Assembly: GCF_001425825.1 (NCBI RefSeq)
Contig: NZ_LMDM01000048.1
Coordinates: 1-64,000 of the forward strand
Reading direction: 5' to 3'
DNA from: Rhizobacter sp. Root1238
GTDB taxonomy: Bacteria > Pseudomonadota > Gammaproteobacteria > Burkholderiales > Burkholderiaceae_C
DNA: 64,000 bases
This document shows, one piece after another, positions 54,483 through 61,801 of this stretch. Position 1 is the stretch's first letter. Each line of letters starts with the position of its first letter. The notes under the pieces are model-generated. The model did not search any database, was not told the DNA's origin, and saw only the letters and a program-made list of their open reading frames with translations. A program made the position numbers and the translations under genes.

Positions 54483-56882
54483 ATGCGTTCCCTCCCCCGC
54501 CAACGCCTGCTTGTCGTCGCGTTGGCTGCCGCCTTCAGCGGCCCCTTCGCGCCGTCGCGCGCGCTCGCCCAGGCCGCCGTGCTGGCCGAAGCCGAGTTCG
54601 ACGTCCAGGTGCCGGCCCAGCCGCTGGAGGCCGCGCTGAACGAGCTGTCGCGCCAGACCGGCGTGGCCGTCCTCGCGGCCGGTGACGCCACCAGCGGCAA
54701 GACCTCGCGCGCCGTGTCCGGCCGCTTCAGCGCGGCCCAGGCGCTGCAGCAGATGCTCGCCGGTAGTGGCCTCGAAGCCGCCCGTGCGCCGAACGGCGGC
54801 TTCGCGGTGCGCCAGGCGTCGGCCGCCGCAGCCGTGGCCGTGGCCGAGACCACGCTGCCCGCCCTCACCGTGCGCGCCCGCGCCGATGCCGATGCCGGGG
54901 GCTACGTCGCGCAGCGCGCCAGCGTCGGCACCAAGACCGACACGCCGCTCGCCGAGGTGCCGCAGTCGATCTCGGTCATCGGCAGCCAGGAGATCGACGA
55001 CAAGGGCCTGGCGACGCTGACCGACGCGCTCGCGCAGACCCCTGGCATCACCGTGAACCCGTACGGCTTCGATTCGCGCGGGCTCGACTGGGTGCTGCTG
55101 CGCGGCTTCGACGGCTGGTACACCAGCAGCTTCCGCGACGGCCTCGCGCAGAACGTCGGCATCACCTTCCTCGGCGTGCAGACCGAGGTCTACGGGCTGG
55201 AGCGCCTCGAGGTGCTGCGCGGCCCGTCGTCGGTGCTGTTCGGCAAGGGCGACGTCGGCGGCGTCGTCAACCGCGTCAGCAAAGTGCCCGGGCCCGACGC
55301 AGTGCGCGAGATCGGCGTGCAGACCGGCCGCTACGACCGCAAGCAGGTGATGGCCGACGTGGGCGGCGCGATCGATGCCGACGGCCAGTGGCGCTGGCGT
55401 GTCGTCGGCCTGGGCCTGGACACCGGCACGCAGGACCGGTACCCGAACGGCGAGCGCATGACGCAGAAGCGCCAGTACCTCGCGCCGTCGATCAAGTGGC
55501 AGCCGACGCCGCAGACCTCGCTGACGCTGCAGGCCGAGGTGCTGCGCGACGACGGCTCCGACGACGTGCAGTTCGTCAGCGACTTCAACAGGCAACCCAC
55601 CACCATCAAGGAAGGGGACCCCACCTTCAGCCGCATCGAGACCGGGTCGGACGCGCTCGGCTGGCAGTTCGCGCACCGCTTCGACAGCGGCTGGCAGCTG
55701 CAGCAGAAGGCGCGCTACGCGCACCGCACGTCGGACAAGCACCACATCCAGTCGTTCTTCGACACCACCCCCGGTGCCGATCCGAACCTGCTGCTGCGCC
55801 AGGCACGGCACGATGTCGAAGCGGTCGACGAGAACAGCATCGACACCTCGGTGCAAGGCCAGGTGGACGGCGGCGGCCTGTCGCACACGCTGCTGTTCGG
55901 TCTCGACGTCGACCGCAGCCGCGCCGAATGGCAGCGCTGGCAGGCCATGACGACGCCGCTCGACCTGAGCAACCCGGTCTACGGCGTGCCGATCGCCGAG
56001 CCGAGCTCCCAGTCCCGCGACAAGCAGGTGATCCTCGAGCAGGTCGGCCTGTACGCGCAGGACCAGGTGCGCTTCGATTCGCACTGGGGCATGACGGCAG
56101 GCGTGCGCCAGGACCGCGTGAAGACGCGCTACGAGAACCGGAGGGTCGGTCCCGTCGTCGCCGAGCGCACCGACAACGCCACCACCGGCCGGCTCGGCGT
56201 CAACTACCTGGTCGGCAACGGCTGGGCGCCGTATGCGAGCTACGCTGAATCGTTCGTGCCGGTGATGGCGGCGGATGAAGACCAACTGTTCGATCCGAGC
56301 CGCGGCCGGCAGGTGGAGTTGGGCGTGAAGTACATGCCCGAGGGCGAGGCGGTGTCGTTCACCGCGGCTGTCTTCAACCTCGTGAAGACCAACGTGGTCT
56401 CGTACGACCAGGTGAACTTTGCGCCGCACGCGATCGGCAAGGTGCGTTCGCGCGGGCTGGAGCTGGAGGCCAGGGCGGCCCTGACGAAGCAGCTGCGGCT
56501 GACCGGCTCGTTCACCGCGCTGGACATGAAGGTGCTGGCCAGCGCGATCGACACCGAGGTCGGCAACATGCCGATCCTGACGCCGAAGCGGACCGCGTCG
56601 CTCTGGCTCGACTACGCGCTCGGCGCCGGCGCGCTGCACGGCGTCAGCATCGGCGGCGGGCTGCGCCATGTCGGCAAGCGCTGGGACAACGGCGAGAACA
56701 CCGAGTCGCAGCCGGCCTACACGCTGGCCGATGCCGCGGTGCGCTACGACAACGGCCCGTGGCGCTTCGCGCTGAACGTCAGCAACCTGTTCGACAAGGA
56801 GTACCTCGCCGGCCACGCCTACGGCAGCTACTTCCGCGGCAACGAACGCAACGTGGTGCTGACGGCGAAGTACCGGTTCTGA
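54483..56882 (+). CDS. TonB-dependent ferric-siderophore receptor with signalling domain
   Basis: A 799-residue outer-membrane receptor. A signal peptide (1-29) ends at SRALAQ. The N-terminal STN signalling domain (about 38-110) has FDVQVPAQPLEAALNELSRQ and begins the surface signalling route to FecR. The plug (about 140-260) contains the TonB-box region ALTVRARADA and EVPQSISVIGSQE; the 22-strand barrel ends in F799. Sequence resembles FpvA/FecA-type hydroxamate receptors. A CGTCTAAG motif at about 54436 might be part of an ECF -10. It is 88 bases downstream of fecR. Confidence 0.93.
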   Translation: MRSLPRQRLLVVALAAAFSGPFAPSRALAQAAVLAEAEFDVQVPAQPLEAALNELSRQTGVAVLAAGDATSGKTSRAVSGRFSAAQALQQMLAGSGLEAARAPNGGFAVRQASAAAAVAVAETTLPALTVRARADADAGGYVAQRASVGTKTDTPLAEVPQSISVIGSQEIDDKGLATLTDALAQTPGITVNPYGFDSRGLDWVLLRGFDGWYTSSFRDGLAQNVGITFLGVQTEVYGLERLEVLRGPSSVLFGKGDVGGVVNRVSKVPGPDAVREIGVQTGRYDRKQVMADVGGAIDADGQWRWRVVGLGLDTGTQDRYPNGERMTQKRQYLAPSIKWQPTPQTSLTLQAEVLRDDGSDDVQFVSDFNRQPTTIKEGDPTFSRIETGSDALGWQFAHRFDSGWQLQQKARYAHRTSDKHHIQSFFDTTPGADPNLLLRQARHDVEAVDENSIDTSVQGQVDGGGLSHTLLFGLDVDRSRAEWQRWQAMTTPLDLSNPVYGVPIAEPSSQSRDKQVILEQVGLYAQDQVRFDSHWGMTAGVRQDRVKTRYENRRVGPVVAERTDNATTGRLGVNYLVGNGWAPYASYAESFVPVMAADEDQLFDPSRGRQVELGVKYMPEGEAVSFTAAVFNLVKTNVVSYDQVNFAPHAIGKVRSRGLELEARAALTKQLRLTGSFTALDMKVLASAIDTEVGNMPILTPKRTASLWLDYALGAGALHGVSIGGGLRHVGKRWDNGENTESQPAYTLADAAVRYDNGPWRFALNVSNLFDKEYLAGHAYGSYFRGNERNVVLTAKYRF

Positions 56883-56894
56883 GTTCCGTCCGGG

Positions 56895-56946
56895 CTGAGC
56901 TTGTCGAAGCCCCGCTCGATGCGAGCAGGCCCTTCGACAGGCTCAG
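56895..56946. repeat. Dispersed palindromic repeat between convergent genes
   Basis: The arms CTGAGCTTGTCGAAG (56895-56909) and CTTCGACAGGCTCAG (56932-56946) pair with one mismatch around a second hairpin, GCTCG-ATG-CGAGC (56914-56926). It lies between the stop codons of the TonB receptor and yebC. The left arm recurs as its exact reverse complement at 38342-38356, and a related pair is inside the NRPS gene. It may act as a bidirectional terminator, but there is no T-tract. Confidence 0.75.
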
Positions 56947-56970
56947 GGCGAACGGGAGGCGCAGGCAGCC

Positions 56971-57684
56971 TTATCCAGCCAACCCGGCGTAGACGTTCTG
57001 CACGTCGTCGCCGGCGTCGAGCGCGGTGAGGAAGCTCTCCACTTCCTCCAGCTGCTCGGCGGTCAGGCTCTTCGGGTCGACCGGGTTCTTCGGCTTGTAG
57101 CCGAGCTTGGCCGACAGCACCGTGAAGCCCTGGCCCTGCAGCGCGCGGCTCACCAGGTCCAGGTCGGCCGGATCGGTCAGGAACAGCGTGACGCCGTTCT
57201 CGTCGGCCGGCTCGAAGTCCTGCGCGCCGGCTTCGATCGCCGCCAGTTCCGGGTCGGCGCCCGGCGCCGCCGGCTCGGCCTCGATCATGCCGAGGTGGTC
57301 GAAGTCCCAGGCCACCGAGCCCGAGGTGCCGAGCTGGCCCTTGCGGAACAGCACCCGCATCTCCGACGCCGCGCGGTTCACGTTGTCGGTCAGGCACTCC
57401 ACCATCACCGGCACGCGGTGCGGCGCGAAGCCTTCATACAGCGCATGCTCGAAGTGCACCGTCTCGCCGGTCAACCCGGCGCCCTTCTTGATCGCGCGGT
57501 CCAGCGTGTCCTTCGGCATCGAGACCTTGCGCGCCTGCTCGACCACCAGCCGCAGCCGCGAGTTTGCGGCCGGGTCGGCGCCGTGCCGCGCGGCCACCAT
57601 GATGTCCTTGGCCAGCTTGCCAAACAGCCTGCTCTTGGCACTGGACGCCAGGTCCTTGTGATATGCCTTCCACTGCGCGCCCAT
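56971..57684 (-). CDS. YebC/PmpR family DNA-binding or translation factor
   Basis: A 237-residue YebC/TACO1-type protein. The conserved opening [28 protein letters not shown] (usually MAGHSKWANIKH in the other subgroup) identifies the YebC_II-like form. [36 protein letters not shown] and the ALLVFRKGQLG-type region follow. Family members were first described as transcriptional regulators and more recently as factors that help ribosomes at proline runs. An AAGGAAC lies before the ATG. It is a housekeeping gene lodged within the siderophore locus. Confidence 0.9.
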   Translation of the reverse strand: MGAQWKAYHKDLASSAKSRLFGKLAKDIMVAARHGADPAANSRLRLVVEQARKVSMPKDTLDRAIKKGAGLTGETVHFEHALYEGFAPHRVPVMVECLTDNVNRAASEMRVLFRKGQLGTSGSVAWDFDHLGMIEAEPAAPGADPELAAIEAGAQDFEPADENGVTLFLTDPADLDLVSRALQGQGFTVLSAKLGYKPKNPVDPKSLTAEQLEEVESFLTALDAGDDVQNVYAGLAG

Positions 57685-57745
57685 GCTGGTGTTCCTTGAT
57701 CGATGCCCCGGGCGACGTGCTCCGGGCCGACGATTCTAGGTTCGT

Positions 57746-60700
57746 TCAGCCGTCCAGCTCCTGCAGCGCTTCCCGCAGCGCCGCATGCAGCGGCGGGCGC
57801 CGGATGATGTCGAGGTGGCTCGCGCCGGCCACCACGCGGGTGGCGTCGACCGGCGCATGCGCCGACCAGTCGCGCAGCCTGCCGATGCCGGCCGCCGATG
57901 CGGCCACCGATTGCTCGGCCAGGAACACCTGCACCGGCGTCTCGATGCGGCCGTGCACCTGGCGCGCACCCTGCACGCGCTTGTCGATGGTCGCCCACAG
58001 CAGGCACTCGGCCGCGTCGTCGCCATCGCCATCCAGCGGCAGCGTCCGGTCACCGGACAGCACCTGCTCGGCCAGCCCGTCACGCTCGGTGTCGTCGAGC
58101 CGCGCGAACAGCTCGCGCCACGCGCCGGCCATCGTCGATCGGCCGACCCACGCGTCGATCTCCCGCCACGCCAGCGCACGTTCGGCCGCCGCGATCGGCC
58201 GCGACGCGCGCAGCGGCTCGGTTTCGAACACGTCGACCATGCCGAGAAAATCGACCGCGACCCGCCCCTGCAGCTGCCGCGCGACCTCGATCGCCAGGTC
58301 GCCGCCCGACGACCAGCCGAGCAAGGCGCAGCGCCCCTGCACCGCGGTGGCCTCGATGAAGTCCGCGTACTCGCCCGCCAGCGCCTCGACCGCAAAACCA
58401 CGCCAGCGCCGGCGCGTGTAGACATGGCTGACGAAGCCGTGCACCGGCCGCGCGCCCTGCAGCGCGTCGGCCAGCGGCAGGAACTCGCGCGAGTTGACGA
58501 TCATCCCCGGCAGGCAGTACAGCGGCACGCCGGCCCCACCCGCGTGCAGGCAGATCGCATCGTGCTGCTGCTCCAGCCGCTGCTGCAGCCGCCCGGCCAG
58601 GTCGCGCAGGCGCGTGGCCTGCATCAGCTCCGACAAGGCCAGCCCGGCGCCGCCCGGCACCTGCTTGCGGACGCGCGCGATCAGCTTCAGGCTGAGGATC
58701 GAATCGCCGCCGAGCTCGAAGAAGTCGTCGTCGCGACCGACCGCATCCAGCCCGAGCACCTCGCCGAAGAGGCGCGCCAGCGCCTGCTCGGTCGGGCCGC
58801 GCGGTGGCGCGATGGGGCGGCCCGGTGCCGATGGCGCCGGCCGCGGGAGCGCCTTGCGATCGATCTTGCCGTTCGGCGTCAGCGGCATCGCATCGAGCAC
58901 GACGATCGCCTCCGGCAGCAGCCAGGCCGGCAGGCTGGCCTGCAGCGCGAGCCGCACCGCCGCCGCGTCCAGCGTTGCGCCGGCGCGCGGCACCGCGTAG
59001 GCCCACAGCACCGGGCTGCCGGTCTCGCCGTCGCCGGCCACCACCGCCGCATCGGCCACGCCGTCCATCTCGCGCAGCCGCGCCTGCAGTTCGCCCGGCT
59101 CGACGCGGAAGCCGCGGATCTTCAGCTGGTCGTCGTTGCGGCCGAGGAATTCCAGCGCGCCGTCGCCGCGCTGGCGCACGCGGTCGCCGGTGCGGTACAG
59201 GCGCTCGCCCGCCGACGGTGCGCCGAACGGCGACGCGACGAAGCGGCTCGCCGTCAGCCCCGGCTGCCCCTGGTAGCCGCGTGCGACCCCCGGCCCGCCG
59301 ACGAACAGCTCGCCGGCGATGCCGGGCTGCACCGGTTGCAGCGCGTCGTCGAGCACGAAGGCCGACATGCCGGCGATCGGCCGGCCCAGCGGCAGCACGG
59401 CATCGTGCTCGCCGGCGACGTGCATCAGCAGGCCGACGCAGGTCTCCGTCGGCCCGTAGTGGCTGACGATGCGCAGCGCCGGCCGCAGCGCGCGCACCGT
59501 CGCCAGCAGCGCCGCATCGGCCGCCTCGCCGCCCAGCACCAGCGTGTGGGCCGGCAGCACGTCGTGCGGCCGCGCGGCGTTCAGCAAGCCCTTCAGGTGG
59601 CTGGGCACGATCTTCAGCACGTCGATGCGGTGGCGCGCCATCGCGTCGGCAAACGCGTCGGGGTCGAAGGCCGCGGCGCTGTCGAGCATCAGCAGGCTGC
59701 CGCCGGAGCACAGCGCGCCGAACAGCGCCGTGTGGCCCAGGTCGGCGGCCACGGTCGAGACCATCGCGAAGCGCAGGCCTTCGGGCAGCGGGCCTTGCGG
59801 ACCCATCAGCCGCGCCAGCATCGCCTGTGCGTAGTTCGCGAGCGCGCCGTGCGAGACGACCACGCCCTTCGGTGCGCCGGTCGAGCCGGAGGTGTAGACG
59901 ATGTACGCGGCCTGGTCGGGCCGCGGCAGCGCTGCGGGCGGCGGTTCCGGCGGGGGCAGCGGGCCTGCGACATCGAAGCCCGGCACGAGCACCGGCAGCG
60001 TGCTCCACGGCACCGGTCCGGCGGCCATCAGCGCATGGGCACCGCAGTCGCGCACCAGCGCCTGCAGCCGCGACGCCGGCAGCGACGGGTCCAGCGGCAC
60101 GGCCACCGCGCCGGCCTTCATCACCGCCAGCATCGCCAGCACGAACGGGCTGCCGCGTTCGAGCAGCAGCGCCACGCGCGCCTCGGTGCCGATGCCGCGC
60201 TGGTTCAGCTGCGCGGCCAGGCCGCCGGCGGCGCGGTCCAGCTGCGCATGGGTGCGTGCGCCCTGCGCGTCGAGCAGGGCCGGCCGGTCCGCATGGCGCT
60301 CGAGCTGGGCGGCCCACAGCGCCGGAACGCTGTGCCACGGCCACGACGGCGTCTCGCCGTGCAGCACCGACGAGGCGCCGGGCAAGGTGGTCGACGCCAG
60401 CGTGCGCTGCGGGTCGGCGGCGACCTGTGCCGCGAGCTCGCGGAACGCGCTCGCCAGCCGGTCGATCGTCGCGCGCTCGAACAGGTCGGTCGCCCAGGCG
60501 AGCTGGAAGTCCAGGCCGCGGTCGCTCTCCACCAGGTCGAGGCTCAGGTCGAAGTGCACCTCGTCGACCGCGACGGCGTCGATGTCGATCTGCAGCCCGT
60601 GCGCTGCGTGCAGGTCCTGCACACCGCCGGCCGCCTGCGACGCGCATTTGACCTGGAACAGCGGATTCAGCCCGGCGCTGCGCTCGATGCCGAGCGCCTC

Positions 60701-61801
60701 GACCAGTTGGTCGAGCGGCAGATGCGCGTGCTGCCGCGCGGCCAGCAGCCGCTCGCGCACCTGGCGCAGCAAGGCCGCGAAGCCGGCCTGCGGATCGATG
60801 CGCAGCCGCAGCACCAGCACGTTGGTGAAGTGCCCGACCATGCCGGCCAGTTCGGGCCGGTCGCGGTTCGCCGACGGCACGCCGATGCACAGCTCGCGGT
60901 CGCCGCCGTAGCGGTGCAGCAGCAGCGCGAGCAAGGCCAGCGTCACCATCGCAGGCGACGCGGCAGCGCGGCGGGCCAGTGCGAGCAACGCCTCGCCGGT
61001 CGCGGGCGGCAGGCCGAAGGCCAGCAGCTCGCCGCGGGCGCTGCGCCGCGCGCCGCGCGGGCGGTCCAGCGGCAGCGTCGTGACCGGCGGCGCGTCGCGC
61101 AGCTCGTCGACCCACCAGGCCTGCTGGCGCGCCAGCTCGCCGGCGTCGAGCCAGCGCTGCTGCCATTGCGCATGGTCGGCGTACTGCAGGGTCGGCGGCT
61201 CGGCCGCGTTCCCGGGATCGCGCAGCAGCGACGACAGCTGCTGCAGCAGCAGCGCGACCGAGCCGCCATCGGCCGCGATGTGGTGCACGCCGAGCAGCAG
61301 CACCAGCACGCCGTCGGGCTCGCGGTGCAGCGCCGCGCGGAAGACCGGACCGTGCTCCAGGTCGAAGGGCTGGGCCGCGAAGTCGCGTGCATCGGCCTCG
61401 CTGCACGCGCCGTGCACCGACCAGCCGAATGCATCCGCCGCGTCGTCGATGACCTGCACCGCCTGCCCGTCGGCGTCCAGCGCGATCCGCGTGCGCAGCA
61501 CCGCATGCCGCTGCACCAGCCGGCGCACCGCGACCTGCACCTCGTCGGCGCTGCACCCGCCGCGGATGCGCAAGCGCCCGGCCAGGTTGTAGGCCGGCGA
61601 CTGCGGCGCGCGCTGCCAGGCCAGCCACAGCGCTCGCTGTGCCGGGGCCAGTGGCGCCGGCGTGCCGGGCTCGCGGGCGATCAGCGGCAGCGCATCGAAG
61701 CCGATGCCTTCGCCGCGCAGCCGCTCGATGAACGCCGCGCGCTTGCCGGGTGGCAACTGCACGAAGCGGCGCGACAGCGAAGCCAGTTCCATCGTCGTCA
61801 T
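57746..61801 (-). CDS. NRPS termination module C-A-T-TE, predicted aspartate-activating
   Basis: A 1351-residue nonribosomal peptide synthetase. Condensation domain about 45-470 with HHIAADGGS (HHxxxDG) near 173. Adenylation domain about 490-990 with YTSGSTGAPKGV near 634, HYGPTETCVG and the RTGDRVRQRGDG and NGKIDRK motifs. Carrier domain has the Ser in ELGGDSILSL near 1034. A C-terminal thioesterase has GWSSGGD near 1167. By manual alignment to GrsA, the ten-residue A-domain code reads DLTKVGHVGK, one residue from the aspartate code DLTKVGHIGK. ATGA overlap with the upstream NRPS gene fixes the module order. Confidence 0.9.
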   Translation of the reverse strand: MTTMELASLSRRFVQLPPGKRAAFIERLRGEGIGFDALPLIAREPGTPAPLAPAQRALWLAWQRAPQSPAYNLAGRLRIRGGCSADEVQVAVRRLVQRHAVLRTRIALDADGQAVQVIDDAADAFGWSVHGACSEADARDFAAQPFDLEHGPVFRAALHREPDGVLVLLLGVHHIAADGGSVALLLQQLSSLLRDPGNAAEPPTLQYADHAQWQQRWLDAGELARQQAWWVDELRDAPPVTTLPLDRPRGARRSARGELLAFGLPPATGEALLALARRAAASPAMVTLALLALLLHRYGGDRELCIGVPSANRDRPELAGMVGHFTNVLVLRLRIDPQAGFAALLRQVRERLLAARQHAHLPLDQLVEALGIERSAGLNPLFQVKCASQAAGGVQDLHAAHGLQIDIDAVAVDEVHFDLSLDLVESDRGLDFQLAWATDLFERATIDRLASAFRELAAQVAADPQRTLASTTLPGASSVLHGETPSWPWHSVPALWAAQLERHADRPALLDAQGARTHAQLDRAAGGLAAQLNQRGIGTEARVALLLERGSPFVLAMLAVMKAGAVAVPLDPSLPASRLQALVRDCGAHALMAAGPVPWSTLPVLVPGFDVAGPLPPPEPPPAALPRPDQAAYIVYTSGSTGAPKGVVVSHGALANYAQAMLARLMGPQGPLPEGLRFAMVSTVAADLGHTALFGALCSGGSLLMLDSAAAFDPDAFADAMARHRIDVLKIVPSHLKGLLNAARPHDVLPAHTLVLGGEAADAALLATVRALRPALRIVSHYGPTETCVGLLMHVAGEHDAVLPLGRPIAGMSAFVLDDALQPVQPGIAGELFVGGPGVARGYQGQPGLTASRFVASPFGAPSAGERLYRTGDRVRQRGDGALEFLGRNDDQLKIRGFRVEPGELQARLREMDGVADAAVVAGDGETGSPVLWAYAVPRAGATLDAAAVRLALQASLPAWLLPEAIVVLDAMPLTPNGKIDRKALPRPAPSAPGRPIAPPRGPTEQALARLFGEVLGLDAVGRDDDFFELGGDSILSLKLIARVRKQVPGGAGLALSELMQATRLRDLAGRLQQRLEQQHDAICLHAGGAGVPLYCLPGMIVNSREFLPLADALQGARPVHGFVSHVYTRRRWRGFAVEALAGEYADFIEATAVQGRCALLGWSSGGDLAIEVARQLQGRVAVDFLGMVDVFETEPLRASRPIAAAERALAWREIDAWVGRSTMAGAWRELFARLDDTERDGLAEQVLSGDRTLPLDGDGDDAAECLLWATIDKRVQGARQVHGRIETPVQVFLAEQSVAASAAGIGRLRDWSAHAPVDATRVVAGASHLDIIRRPPLHAALREALQELDG

